In this document: piece by piece, positions 26,776 to 37,000 of the stretch
Layout of the letters: each line of letters begins with the position of its first letter
How positions within the stretch are numbered: the stretch's first letter is position 1
From: Lacunisphaera sp.
GTDB taxonomy: Bacteria > Verrucomicrobiota > Verrucomicrobiia > Opitutales > Opitutaceae
Assembly (NCBI GenBank): GCA_029945445.1
Contig: JAQSCO010000061.1
Span: forward strand, 1 to 64,000
Direction of reading: 5' to 3'
Length of the DNA: 64,000 nucleotides
The notes under the pieces: model-generated
What the model saw: only the letters and a program-made list of their open reading frames with translations
Database searches by the model: none
Told to the model about the DNA's origin: nothing
Position numbers and translations under genes: made by a program

Positions 26776-27805
26776 TGCCATCTTGCCGGCGGGCGCCTAC
26801 GGCATCAATCGCGGCACTGCGGAACTGGGCATACATACCGTTGATGCTTCCGGGCGGCTCGATCTGTCGCTGGCTCCAGGCCAGGTCGCCACGGTTTATC
26901 CCACCCATGGGGAGAACCAAGCCCCACATGCAACCGACTGGGGCGCGAGCCCCAGCTTGTTGCACCAGCCGGTAAGCAGCACAACTTTGCGCGCAGTGGC
27001 GGCAGATCCGGAGGGCGAGCAGATCAAGTATCATTGGACAGTGAAACAGCAGCCCGCCGGTGCGTCCGTTCGGATTGCGCAGCCGGATTCGCCCACGACT
27101 GCCGTCACTGGCCTGGATGTCGTCGGTGAATACGCCTTCAGTGTGACGATAACCGACGGCAAGTCCACGGTCACACAGGACCTCGTGCCGGCGCGGGTTG
27201 TGGCGGGCAACCTTCCTCCGGTGTTCTTCGAGATGGCCACCAGAAAATCCATCTATCTCCAGGTGCCGGGAATCACCCGGACAACGCTTGCCTACTCGGC
27301 TTATGATCCTGAAAACGAGCCGATCAAGATACGCTGTTCGATCGTCAGTCAGCCGGCAGGCGCCGACGCGGTCGTGAAGGAGCCGGGGCCCCGGCGTTGC
27401 GACGTGGCCGACATGAAGGTTGCCGGAGACTACCGGTTCCGGGTCGAAGCGGATGATGGTCACCAGGTCACGGCCGAAGAACTTACTGTCACGGTGCACC
27501 CGGCGAACCATTCGCCTGAAATCACGGCTATGACCGCGACTCCGGCGAAGGTCGAGGCGTCTTCCGGCAAGACGTTGCTGGTTGCCACGACGACCGATGG
27601 TGATGGTGACAATCTTGGTTGTTGGTGGAACGTGAGGAGCAGTCCCGTTGGGAGTCATCCGGTATTTGCCCGCCGCGGCTATCACGAGACCGAAGTATCC
27701 GGACTCACCGTCCCGGGCGACTATGTGTTTGAAATGGTGGCGGCTGACAACACCGAGCGGGCCTTCAGTAGCACGACCGTGAAAGTCCTGGCCGCCGGAA
27801 AGTGA
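26768..27805 (+). pseudogene. PKD/Ig-like domain fragment of an exported protein
   Basis: About 340 residues with three related beta-sandwich modules. The hallmarks are DPEGEQIKYHWTVKQQPAGA, VVGEYAFSVTITDG, DPENEPIKIRCSIVSQPAGA, VAGDYRFRVEADDGH, and VPGDYVFEMVAADNT. They resemble PKD/K319L-type repeats found as accessory domains of secreted enzymes. There is no good start codon (only TTG) and no signal peptide. The start coincides with the end of the PepSY fragment. I infer that the 5' part, probably a catalytic domain, is lost. It ends 49 bases before galM. Confidence 0.6.
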
Positions 27806-27854
27806 ATTGTTGCCATCCCGACCAATGGCTTCCGCAAATTTACTCACCAAAAAA

Positions 27855-29009
27855 ATGAAGACCCAAAATAAAACAAAGCTGTCTGCGGTCCTGATCGTGG
27901 CACTTTCGGCCGGCCTTGTCCGACTGGCAGCATCCCCCGACTATGACTTTATGAGAACCAATTTCGGCAAAACTCCCGACGGACAAACTATCGAGCTATA
28001 CACCTTGAAAAATCGTCATGGGATCACCGCAAAGGTGATGACCTATGGGGCAATTCTCACGGAGCTCAGGGTGCCCGACCGTCAGGGGCATCTCGCCGAC
28101 ATCGTGTTGGGTTATGACGATCTGGAGGGTTACCTGAAGGGCACGTCGCACTTCGGAGCCACGATTGGGCGTTTTGGCAATCGCATCGCGCAGGGACGGT
28201 TTACGCTCAATGGCCAGAAATATGTTCTGGAGGCCAACAACGGGGCAAACCACCTGCACGGTGGGACACTCGGCTTCGATCGGCTGGTTTGGCAGGCTGC
28301 CTCCAGCATGACTGACCGCGGTCCGAGCGTGACTTTCAGCCGGCTGAGTCCCGACGGGGAGTCAGGATATCCCGGCAACCTGACGGTGAAGGCCACGTAT
28401 ACGCTGACCGATGACGATACGCTGGAGCTGACCTACGAGGCCGTAACGGACAAGGCCACCTTGGTCAATCTGACCAATCATTCCTACTTCAACCTCGCCG
28501 GCGCGGGCAGTGGCGACATTTCCGGACACGTGATACAAATCGACGCCGACCGGTTCACCCCAGTAGACGCCGGTCTCATTCCAACTGGTGTGATCGAGCC
28601 CGTGGCCGGCACCCTGCTGGATTTTTCCAAACCCGCTCTGCTGAAAACCCGCATGGAGCAAATCAAGCCCGATTCTTTGACCGGAAGCCCGCTTGGTTTC
28701 GATATCAACATGGTTCTCCGCGCCAGCCCGGCCGGCGTGATACGGCCGGTGGCCACAGTTTATGAGCCGAACAGCGGAAGAGTGCTAAAGGTCTCCTCGG
28801 ACCAGCCCGCGGTTCAATTCTATACCGGAAACTTTCTGGCCGGATCCCCTGGGAAGGAAGGTAAACCCTACCATCAGCACTATGCCTTTTGCTTGGAGAC
28901 CCAGCATTTTCCCGACTCCGTCAATCATCCTTCGTTTCCCTCGGTGCTACTCCAGCCGGGGGAAACCTATCACACCCGGACGGTGTGGGAATTTTCGACC
29001 CGCCAATGA
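27855..29009 (+). CDS. Aldose 1-epimerase (galactose mutarotase), exported
   Basis: The 384-residue enzyme interconverts alpha and beta anomers of aldoses. Family motifs are MTYGAILTELRVPDR near the start, IGRFGNRIAQGRF, NNGANHLHGG (catalytic His region), LTNHSYFNLAG with the second His, and FCLETQHFPDSVNHP containing the catalytic Glu. I chose ATG 27855 because it gives a signal peptide (KTKLSAVLIVALSAGLVRLAAS). Alternative starts lie at 27807 and 27825. Its stop TGA overlaps the ATG of the truncated sulfatase gene. Export suggests it acts on sugars released by periplasmic glycosidases. Confidence 0.9.
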   Translation: MKTQNKTKLSAVLIVALSAGLVRLAASPDYDFMRTNFGKTPDGQTIELYTLKNRHGITAKVMTYGAILTELRVPDRQGHLADIVLGYDDLEGYLKGTSHFGATIGRFGNRIAQGRFTLNGQKYVLEANNGANHLHGGTLGFDRLVWQAASSMTDRGPSVTFSRLSPDGESGYPGNLTVKATYTLTDDDTLELTYEAVTDKATLVNLTNHSYFNLAGAGSGDISGHVIQIDADRFTPVDAGLIPTGVIEPVAGTLLDFSKPALLKTRMEQIKPDSLTGSPLGFDINMVLRASPAGVIRPVATVYEPNSGRVLKVSSDQPAVQFYTGNFLAGSPGKEGKPYHQHYAFCLETQHFPDSVNHPSFPSVLLQPGETYHTRTVWEFSTRQ

Positions 29010-29398
29010 TCCGCCCGGTCTTCATCGCACTGTTTACAGCGATTTTGCTGCCCGGGGCCTGGGCGGTGGAAGCCTCGGCGGCGCGACCCAACATCGTCAT
29101 CATACTCGCCGATGACATGGGGTTCTCAGACATCGGTTGCTACGGCTCCGAGATTCCGACGCCCAATCTTGATGCGCTGGCCGCGCATGGCTTGCGGTTC
29201 ACTCAATTCTACAATTCGGCGCGCTGTTCACCCACCCGTGCAGCGCTGCTAACCGGCTTGCACCCGCACCAGACCGGTATGGGTGAATTGGCGGAGTCGC
29301 CCGGTTCACCGGCGAAGCCCGGTGCGGCGCCGGGTTATCTCAAGTATCTCAACTCGCATTGCGTGACCATTGCGGAGGTGCTTCGGCCCTCCGGCTAG
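29006..29398 (+). pseudogene. Truncated sulfatase
   Basis: The frame begins with a signal peptide and RPNIVIILADDMGFSDIGCY, the metal-binding start of type I sulfatases. The formylglycine-generating motif CSPTRAALLTG follows near residue 75. At about residue 128 homology ends and a TAG closes it; intact enzymes are 450-550 residues. Sequence from a phage terminase follows immediately. The ATGA overlap with galM shows it was the second gene of an operon before truncation. Confidence 0.88.
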
Positions 29399-30060
29399 GA
29401 GAAGCGCTATGGCCTGAGCGCTGGCCGGTGGCGGCCTTGGAAGCGATCCGCCTACAGATTGGCCCAAATGAGTTCGCCGCCCAGTATCAGCAGCGGCCGG
29501 CGCCTCCCGGAGGCAATCTGGCCGACGTCAGGAAGATCAAGCTGACCGAGCGAAGTGAAGTCCCAGCAGACCTGATTCTATTCCGGGCATGGGATCTCGC
29601 GCTTACTACCAAGGCTATGTCCGACTACTCGTGCGGAGCCTACGGCGGGATCGACCGTAAGACTGGCGACATGTATTTACTGAGCATGTCGCGGGGTAAG
29701 CGACAATGGGGCGACCAGAAGAAGCAAATCATCGGGTTGGCACTGGCCGAGAGCGTTGGCGGGACGATCGGGATCGAAACGGCGGCGGCATTTGAAATTG
29801 CGGAGATCGAGCTGAAAGCGGCGTTGAACGGCCGCGTGATGGTTCGTGGCTATAAACCGGCGAAGGATAAGGTGACGCGAGCCAACCCGTGGCTGGCGCT
29901 GTTGGACGCAGGCAAGTTTCACATGGTGAGGGGGGCGTGGAATCAGGACTTCACGCAGGAGGTCGAGCAGTTTCCAAATGGTCTGCATGACGATCAGGTC
30001 GATGCCGTCTCTCTTCTCTGGGAAATGGCCCGCAAGCGGCAGGCCCTCCGTGTGGCCTAG
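29390..30060 (+). pseudogene. Terminase large-subunit C-terminal fragment
   Basis: The frame reads ALWPERWPVAALEAIR, FAAQYQQRPAPPGGNL, then the nuclease domain: RAWDLALTTKAMSDYSCGAY (first Asp), IGIETAAAFEIAEIE (acid pair), and GLHDDQVDAVSLLWEM (late Asp). This is the C-terminal nuclease half of a tailed-phage terminase. The N-terminal ATPase half is absent, and no other phage genes are near, so this is a relic. The join to the truncated sulfatase is at about 29385-29400. Confidence 0.82.
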
Positions 30061-30284
30061 GTGTGGACTCGTGTCCTGACGCCGGCGAACCCCCACAAAG
30101 CCAAGGTAGCGTTGGCCTTGAGGTTGGCAGATTTACCGGCCTTCCGAGAGGATCCAATCAGGCACGAAATCTCACGAAAATACCTCAGTGAACGTGCTAG
30201 AAGTAAGCAGCACTTCCCTAATCTTGTTGAGAGTTACTGTTGAGAGTTTACCCGAAATAGCACATAACATGCTTTAGGACAACA

Positions 30285-30361
30285 TGGTGGACGCTACTGG
30301 ACTCGAACCAGTGACCCCCTGCGTGTGAAGCAGGTGCTCTAACCAACTGAGCTAAGCGTCC
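30285..30361 (-). tRNA. tRNA-Val(CAC)
   Basis: On the minus strand the acceptor GGACGCT pairs perfectly with AGCGTCC. The D-arm is AGCTCAGTTGGTTAGAGC, the anticodon loop TTCACAC in stem CCTGC/GCAGG gives CAC, the T-arm is CTGGTTCGAGTCCAG, and CCA is encoded. Together with tRNA-Met at 14989 it frames the accessory region. Confidence 0.95.
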
Positions 30362-30522
30362 CAAACAGGGGGCAGACGGTTAACGGCCCCTCCGGCCAAA
30401 TCAACCTTGTTTTATTTCCCAGCAGAAAGGCCCCTGTTCGACTGAAAACGCGGTTTTCAGCCACGCCACCGGCGCCACCGGCCGCGAGGCCGGTGGTTCG
30501 GATCGCGCCGCCCGGCTGCGGG

Positions 30523-30747
30523 CTACTCGCGATGCGTGACCCAGATCACCGTGACGACCGCCGCGAAGAACAGCGTCGGCCCGATGACCACCCAGGGCGC
30601 GATCGGCACGTTGTAGTGCGGAATGGCCCAGTTCACGGCGAGGCACTTGAGCGCGATCACCAGCCAGACCGTGCCAAGCAGCCAACGCTCCAGCCGGGAC
30701 AGCCCGGCCAAGGGATGGAGGTTGATTTTCACGCCCGCAAAATACAC
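30523..30747 (-). CDS. Small membrane protein
   Basis: A 74-residue protein with two hydrophobic helices (WLLGTVWLVIALKCLAVNW and WVVIGPTLFFAAVVTVIWV) and a charged end THRE. It resembles small conserved inner-membrane proteins of unknown role. It follows nth on the same strand. No functional motif is visible. Confidence 0.6.
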   Translation of the reverse strand: MYFAGVKINLHPLAGLSRLERWLLGTVWLVIALKCLAVNWAIPHYNVPIAPWVVIGPTLFFAAVVTVIWVTHRE

Positions 30748-30808
30748 CCCGGCCGGTCCGGCCGCTGCGCAGTCTTTGGCTCAAGCTGCGCAGGGCTTGC
30801 CCCCGGCT

Positions 30809-31480
30809 TTACCGGCCGGCGCGGGACTCCGGCTTGCGTTCCGGAAACAGCGTCCGGCAGATTTCGCACCCCGTGCCGTCGCACCCGCGCGCCGTGCAGT
30901 GCTCACGACCGTAGAAAATGATCCGCAGGTGCAGCTGGTTCCAATGTGCCTCCGGGAAAAGCTTCTTCAGGTCGCGCTCGGTCTGCTCGACGTTGCGCCC
31001 GCTGCTCAGCTTCCAGCGCCGGGCCAGCCGGTGGATGTGCGTGTCCACGGGAAACGCCGGCACGCCGAACGCCTGGCTCATGACCACCGACGCGGTCTTG
31101 TGCCCCACTCCGGGCAATGCCTCCAGTTCGGCGAAGGTGCGCGGCACGGCGCCACCGTGATTTTCGATGACGAGCCGCGAGAGCCCGCTGATCGCCTTGG
31201 CTTTCTGCGGCGACAGCCCGCACGGCCGGATGATCGCCTGGATCTCCGCCACCGGCGCGCGGGCCATGTCGGTCGGATTGTCGGCGAGGGCCCAGAGGTG
31301 CGGGGTGACGAGGTTCACGCGCTTGTCGGTGCACTGGGCCGAGAGCAGCACGGCCACCAGCAGCGTGTAAGCATCGCGGTGATCGAGGGGAATGGGCGTC
31401 TCCGGGTAGAGCGCCTCCAGCCGCCGGTCAATGTAGGCGGCGCGGACCGACTTGGTGAGGAAAGCCCGGTCAACAGCCAC
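30809..31480 (-). CDS. nth: Endonuclease III (DNA glycosylase/AP lyase)
   Basis: Nth removes oxidised pyrimidines in base-excision repair. The helix-hairpin-helix is LEALPGVGHKTASVVMSQAF with the catalytic Lys, and the catalytic Asp is in FPVDTHIHRLARRW. The C-terminal cluster segment holds four Cys (HCTARGCDGTGCEICRT), but their spacing C-x4-C-x4-C-x2-C is not the usual C-x6-C-x2-C-x5-C. I use the GTG at 31480, preceded by AAAGG, because an ATG at 31528 would overlap the upstream gene. Confidence 0.9.
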   Translation of the reverse strand: MAVDRAFLTKSVRAAYIDRRLEALYPETPIPLDHRDAYTLLVAVLLSAQCTDKRVNLVTPHLWALADNPTDMARAPVAEIQAIIRPCGLSPQKAKAISGLSRLVIENHGGAVPRTFAELEALPGVGHKTASVVMSQAFGVPAFPVDTHIHRLARRWKLSSGRNVEQTERDLKKLFPEAHWNQLHLRIIFYGREHCTARGCDGTGCEICRTLFPERKPESRAGR

Positions 31481-31484
31481 AGGT

Positions 31485-32387
31485 TCAGCCTTTATCGTTC
31501 GCCGCCGCCTCCGCCGGATCGTATTCAAAAGGCAGGCTGACGCGGCGGGTCTCGACCGCCCGCCCCGCTTTCACCTGGGGCACGAATCGCCATTGGCGCA
31601 CGGCGGCCAGCACCCCTTCGCCAAAGGCGGAATCGGACGCGCTGTCGATCCGGAGATCCTCGACCGTGCCTTGCGGCGTGATGCGCATCGTCACCACGGC
31701 CGAGGCCCGCTGGCCGGCCTGGCGCAAGGCCTCGGGATATTTCGGGGTGATGACGTAAAACGGCTTCGGGCCGGAATCCTGCAGGGCGGCCACGCGCTTC
31801 GCGATCATCTGGTCGAGTACTCCCTCGCGATAGGCCGCGGGCTGCCAGGAAGTGAACACCTCATCCCCGCCAACAAACAGGTGAAGCTTCATCTGGCCCG
31901 CGCCCATGAATCTTCCCATCGGCACAAAGACGGAGAACGGCTGGGGCACCTGCGGCTTCAACCGGCCGATCTCGTAGACGAATACCGCCGTGGTGCTGTC
32001 CGAGAATTCCAGCTCAAGCACCAGAAACACATCCTCGAGCGGATAGGAGGACTCGAACTTGGCGCTGAAATCGAACTGATTGTTGATGTTGGTGCCCACG
32101 TCGCTCAGATGGACGAATTCGGTCTTGGTGTCCAAATCCCGCACCGTGATGAGGAGCGGCAGGTATTCCGGGGTGGGTTTCAGGGCGAGGCTCTTGCCCG
32201 TGGCTTCCACTAATTTCCCCTCCTGCAGAAAGTAAGGCTCGCTCCGGATGACCTTGTGCACGGCGTGGTATTTGTTGTCCCCGCCATGGAGCGCATAGAG
32301 CCTGGTCTGGGCTGGCAGCGGGGCAACGAGAGCCGCCAGCAGCCATAAGCTGGTCAAAACAGGGGAACGCCGCCTGCACGTGTTCAT
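31485..32387 (-). CDS. TonB-C domain protein, exported
   Basis: This 300-residue protein has a signal peptide (LTSLWLLAALVAPLPAQ). About 170 residues of beta-rich sequence of unknown fold follow. A C-terminal TonB domain begins PKYPEALRQAGQRASAVVTM and RITPQGTVEDLRIDSASD and ends AAVRQWRFVPQVKAG. The N-terminal membrane anchor and Pro-rich linker of true TonB are absent. It probably acts in the periplasm rather than as an ExbBD-linked transducer. It is four bases upstream of nth. Confidence 0.78.
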   Translation of the reverse strand: MNTCRRRSPVLTSLWLLAALVAPLPAQTRLYALHGGDNKYHAVHKVIRSEPYFLQEGKLVEATGKSLALKPTPEYLPLLITVRDLDTKTEFVHLSDVGTNINNQFDFSAKFESSYPLEDVFLVLELEFSDSTTAVFVYEIGRLKPQVPQPFSVFVPMGRFMGAGQMKLHLFVGGDEVFTSWQPAAYREGVLDQMIAKRVAALQDSGPKPFYVITPKYPEALRQAGQRASAVVTMRITPQGTVEDLRIDSASDSAFGEGVLAAVRQWRFVPQVKAGRAVETRRVSLPFEYDPAEAAANDKG

Positions 32388-32526
32388 AGCCGGAAGATAC
32401 CACGCCGCTTTTTCCCAGCAAGGAGGGACTGCCGCGCGGGATGGTCAGCAGCTGCGCTTTCGTTTCTTTCAGCCGCGTTTAATGACCCGTCCGGCAAGAA
32501 CCTGATCTCGTCGCGCCCGCCGCGCC

Positions 32527-33912
32527 TCAAGGTCCGGTCAGCAGCCGGGCCTTGATCGCCGCCGGCAGATTGGCCGTTGCCAGCCAGGCGTGGGCCGCGC
32601 CGGGGGCGTTGACCCGCCAGCGGGCATAGGCGGCGGCCAGCGCCGAATCGCGTGCGGCCGGATCGGACAGCGTCTGCGTCCACGCGATGGCCGCCGGTGG
32701 GTCCGCCTGCGCCAGCGTCGGGGCGATGAATGTCGCGGCGCGGACCTGGCTTTCGCCAGCGAGCGCGTGGACGAAAGTCTTCACCGCCCCCGCATCCTGC
32801 TGCATCCAGTAGGACAAGGCCCCGGTGAACGCCTCGGCCGGCAACACCGGGGTCGCCGCGGCCCAGTGCGTCGCGGCCGCGGGGTCGCGCTGCGCCCAGG
32901 TGGAGGCAATGTGGGCGAGCGCAACGTTGCGGGCCGCCTCGCCGGCCAGCGTCTGCGCCCACGCGATGGCCCGCGCGGGATCGACGGCCGCCCACTGGCC
33001 CGCCACGCGCACGGCGGCGGCGTCCTGGAGCGATCCCGCCGGCAGCGAAGCGGCGTAGTTGGCCGCGTCCTGCGGATGGCTCGCCGCCCAGATTTCCAGA
33101 ATGTTGCTAAGTGCCAGGTCCCGGACGTTTCCGGCCGGCAAAGTTCCGGCCCAGGCGAGAGCCGTGGTGGGATCCTGCGCCGCCAGTTCGCGGGCGACGT
33201 CGAGGGCCGCGCGTGTTTGCACTTCGCCAGCAGGCAACGTGCTCACGATTGCGGCTGCCTCGGCGGGATTTGCGCGGGTCAGGGACTGCAAGGCCGCCGT
33301 CAGCGTGCGGTCGAGTGCGGCGCCGGCCAGCGTCTGCCGGGCGATGGCCATCGCGCGCGCCGGATCGTCCACGGCCATCGTCATCAACACCGCTTCCATG
33401 ACAGGTGGCCGGTCCGCCGCCGCGAGCTGCTGCGCCCAGGCCAGCGCGGCCGGCAAATCGCGCGCGGCCCAGCCATCCGCGAGGGCGCGCAGGGCCCGCT
33501 CGCGGCTTTCGCCCGCCGGCACCAGCGCGAGCCGGGATACGGCAGCCACGGGATCCGTCGCGGCCAGCTGGGCGAACAGGGAATTGTAGATCGCCCGCTG
33601 TTCGCGCGTGAAGACGAATTCACGCGCCAGCGTCAGGGCGCGGTCCGGATCCGACCGACCGAGGGCATCGAGCGTGCGCAACAGGCCCCGGGTGTATTCC
33701 GCCGGTGGCAACCGCCGGAGTGAGTTGATGGTCGCCCGGATTCCCGCTTCAGGATCCGGCGCCGTGGGCCGGCCATGGGCCGCGGGCCCGACCGCGGTTG
33801 ATTTCGGCGGGATCGGTGGCTCCTCGGGCGTGCCCCGATACCACGCCACCAAGGTAATCGCGCCGGCCAGGCCGGCCGCACACAAAACAAGGAAGCGGGT
33901 CGATGACTTCAT
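32527..33912 (-). CDS. Exported helical-repeat protein
   Basis: I do not recognise a named family. The 461-residue protein begins with a membrane/signal segment (STRFLVLCAAGLAGAITLVAWY). Then come about twelve Ala-rich helical repeats of 30-35 residues, with pattern DPxxAxxWAxxLxxGxxRDxAL; examples are DPTTALAWAGTLPAGNVRD and DPARAIAWAQTLAGEAARN. The fold should resemble HEAT or TPR-like solenoids used in protein contacts. Such proteins are common in Verrucomicrobia and Planctomycetes with no established function. Confidence 0.7.
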   Translation of the reverse strand: MKSSTRFLVLCAAGLAGAITLVAWYRGTPEEPPIPPKSTAVGPAAHGRPTAPDPEAGIRATINSLRRLPPAEYTRGLLRTLDALGRSDPDRALTLAREFVFTREQRAIYNSLFAQLAATDPVAAVSRLALVPAGESRERALRALADGWAARDLPAALAWAQQLAAADRPPVMEAVLMTMAVDDPARAMAIARQTLAGAALDRTLTAALQSLTRANPAEAAAIVSTLPAGEVQTRAALDVARELAAQDPTTALAWAGTLPAGNVRDLALSNILEIWAASHPQDAANYAASLPAGSLQDAAAVRVAGQWAAVDPARAIAWAQTLAGEAARNVALAHIASTWAQRDPAAATHWAAATPVLPAEAFTGALSYWMQQDAGAVKTFVHALAGESQVRAATFIAPTLAQADPPAAIAWTQTLSDPAARDSALAAAYARWRVNAPGAAHAWLATANLPAAIKARLLTGP

Positions 33913-34037
33913 GTCAGGCGGCCCGCTGCAATCCCAGCCAACAAGCCCCGCGACCCGGAATCAACCCACAAAAAATCCGGACCATCGCGTTAGCAACGGC
34001 CCGGATCAAGTCTCAGGCGGGGCAACCCGCGGCGGGC

Positions 34038-37000
34038 TTACTCGGGATCCTCGACCTTCAGCAGGCCGTTGCCGCCGATCGTGAGGCGGTCGCTGATCAC
34101 GCCGCCGTTCAGGGTGCTATTGCCGTTGATGGCCACCGTGCCGGCCGGGGCCGCCACGTAGCCGTTACAGGTGACATTCCCGTTCAGCGTCAGGCCGCCG
34201 GTGGCGATATTCAGCACGAGCCACTCGGGGTGATCCGCTTCGCCGATCGAGCCGCCCAGCGTAACGCCGCCGGGCAGGTTGATGATGACCGGGCCGACAA
34301 TCCGGACCTCGCTGTTGCTGTTGAGGGTCAGCCCCTGGAGGTTGTAAACCGCCGGCTGCGTCGCGCCGGCCACACCGAGGACCAGGCCGCTGTGGCCGTT
34401 GACGGTGAAGGTGCCGTAGGTACCCGCGGGAACGACCACCGGGCCGACGTTGCTGTTGAGCGTCAGGTTGCGGAGCGTGGCAAAGTTGCCCGGGCTCTGG
34501 GTGTTGTTGTTCAACGTGACGTCACGCGTGCCCGCCGGAGCCGGCGGCGGCGCCACCACCGGCAGGGCGATGGCGTTCACCCGCCGGACCACGTGGCGGA
34601 GCGCCGCATTGCCGTTGAGGGTGACCTGGTAGTTGGACGGCGAACTGCTGCCGCTGGCGTCGACTGTGCCCGCGTAGACCGGATGCCCGTTGAGCTGCAC
34701 GGTCGGGGTGCCCGGCACGAGCAGGTCGCCACCCAGCAGGGCCGCGCCGTTGAGCGTGGTGTTCTCCGGCAACATGACCTGCAGCGAACCGTCGATGCCG
34801 CCGTCCAAGGTCGGCGCGTGGCGCACGATCGCCGTGGTGGTGATCACGAGCGTCCCGCTCGCCGTGCCTTGGTAACTGGTCTCATTGATGGTCGCGACCA
34901 CGGCATACGAGCCCGGATAGGTCGGCACGGTGGCGCTACCGTTGTAGGTGATAGTCACCGCGAGGTTCGCGGGGCTGGTGACGACGGACACCGGCTTCGG
35001 CGTGCCGTCGTAGGCCTGCACCAGACCGGAGAGCGTCACGGTGGCGCTGGCCTGGGTGATCACGAGCGTGCCACTGGCCGTACCGACGTAATTCGCCTCC
35101 TGAACGGTGGAGACCACCGTGTAACTGCCGACCGCCGAGGGCGCGGGCGGGGTGCCATTGTAGGTCGTGACCACGTTCAAGCCGACGGGGGCGGTGGTGA
35201 CCGCGATCGGTTTCGCCGCGCCGTCGTAGACCTGCGCCAGATTCGCCAGCGTCACGGTCGCGACCGCCTTGGCGATGACCAGCGTGCCGCTGGCCGTGCC
35301 GGCGTAGTTCGCGTTGTTGACGGTGCCGACCACGGCATAGCTGTCCGCGTTCGTCGGCGCGGTGGCGCTGCCATTGTAGGTGAAGTCCACCGTGAGACCG
35401 GCGGGGGTGGTCACGGCCGACACCGGTTTGGCCGCGCCATCGTAGATCTGGTTCAAGCCACCGAGCGTCACGGGCGCGACCGCCTTGGCGATGACCAGCG
35501 TGCCGCTGGCCGTGCCAGCGTAGTTCGCATTGTTGACGGTGCCGACCACGGCATAGCTGTCCGCGTTCGTCGGCGCGGTGGCGCTGCCATTATAGGTGAA
35601 GTCCACCGTGAGACCCATGGGGCTGGTGTTGGCACCAACCGGCTTCGGCGCGCCGTCGTAGGTTTGATTGAGCCCGCTGAGCGTCACGCTGGCCGTCGCC
35701 TTCGCGATGACCAGGGTGCCGCTCGCCGTGCCGGTGTAGTTCGCCTCATTGATGGCGCCGACCACATGATAGCTGCCGGCGCTGGCCGGCGCGGCGACAT
35801 TACCATCGTAGGTGAAGTCCACGGCGAGGCCCGCGGGGCTGGTGGTGGCTGACGCAGGTTTGGCCGCACCGTCGTAGATTTGCGCCAAGTTCGTCAGCGT
35901 CACGGGCGCGACCGCCTTGGCGATGGTCAGCGTGCCGCTCGCCGTGCCCATGTAGTTCGCGTTGTTGATCGTGCCGACCACGGCATAACTGCTGGCGTCG
36001 GTCGGGGCGGTAGCGCTGCCGTCATAGGTGAAGTCCACCGCGAGGCCGGCGGGGTTGGTGACCGCGCTCACGGATTTCGGTGCACCGTCGTAAGTCTGGT
36101 TCAGGTCGCCGAGCGTCACGCTCGCCAGCGCCTTCGCGATGGTCAGCGTGCCGCTGGCCGCGCCGGTGTAGTTCACGTCGTTGACGACGGCGTCCACGGC
36201 ATAGCTGCCGGTATTGACCGGTGCGGCCAGACCGCCGTCATAGCTGAGGACTACACTCAGTCCGCCGGGATTCGTGCCGGCTGACGCAAACCTGGCCCCA
36301 CCATTGTAAGTCTGGTTGAGGTCCCCGAGCGTCACGTCCGCGAGCGCCTTGGCGATGTTCAGCGTGCCGACGGCCGTGCCGAAGTAGTCGGGATCCTCGA
36401 TGGTCGCGACCACGACATAGCCGCCGGCGTTGGTCGGCGCGACCGGGCTGCCGTCATACGTGAAGGCGACGCTGAGGCCGGCCGGCGTGGTGAGGGCCGT
36501 CGCCGATTTCGGGGTGCCGTCGTAGGTGGCCAAGAGGCTGTCGAGCGCCATGAGGGTGGCGACCTTCGTGGTGGCCAGCGTCGCGGCCGTGCTGGTCGTC
36601 GGACCAAACGAGTTGGTGACGATGCAGTCGTAGGCGCCGGCATCAGCCGCGGTGGCACTCGCGAGCAGGAGCGTCGCGGTCGTGGCGGATGGGTTGCCCA
36701 GGATCGCAAAACCGTCCTTCTGCCACTGGTAGGTCTGCGGGGTCGTGCTCGCCGCCGCGACCGTGAAGCTCACCGCGCTGAACGACGGCACGCTCTGGTC
36801 GAGCGGCTGCGTGGTGATCACCGGGACGGGCGGCGCGCTCGTGAAGGAGAAGTCGTCGATCGCGATGCCATCGTCCGAGCCGGTGTCATCGACGTCGGTC
36901 CAGCGCAGGACGAGCGTCTGGCCCGGCGCCCAGGTCAAGCCGGTGATGGTCGCGGTGATGTTGGGCACTCGGTTCGCCGCCGCGTTGCCGTCGAGCGGCG

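Noticed and set aside
26399..27850. 483-codon minus-strand frame as one membrane protein
   Set aside because: Only its last ~125 residues resemble a protein (PepSY end); the rest mirrors the PKD modules on the plus strand.
15066..30284. CRISPR array
   Set aside because: I looked for regularly spaced 25-40 bp direct repeats through the accessory region and the rest of the window and saw none.
33903..35852. 649-codon plus-strand frame opposite the MBG repeats
   Set aside because: It reflects repeat DNA of the giant nuclease gene; its composition is Arg/Asp/Gly-rich and shows the same period as the true gene.
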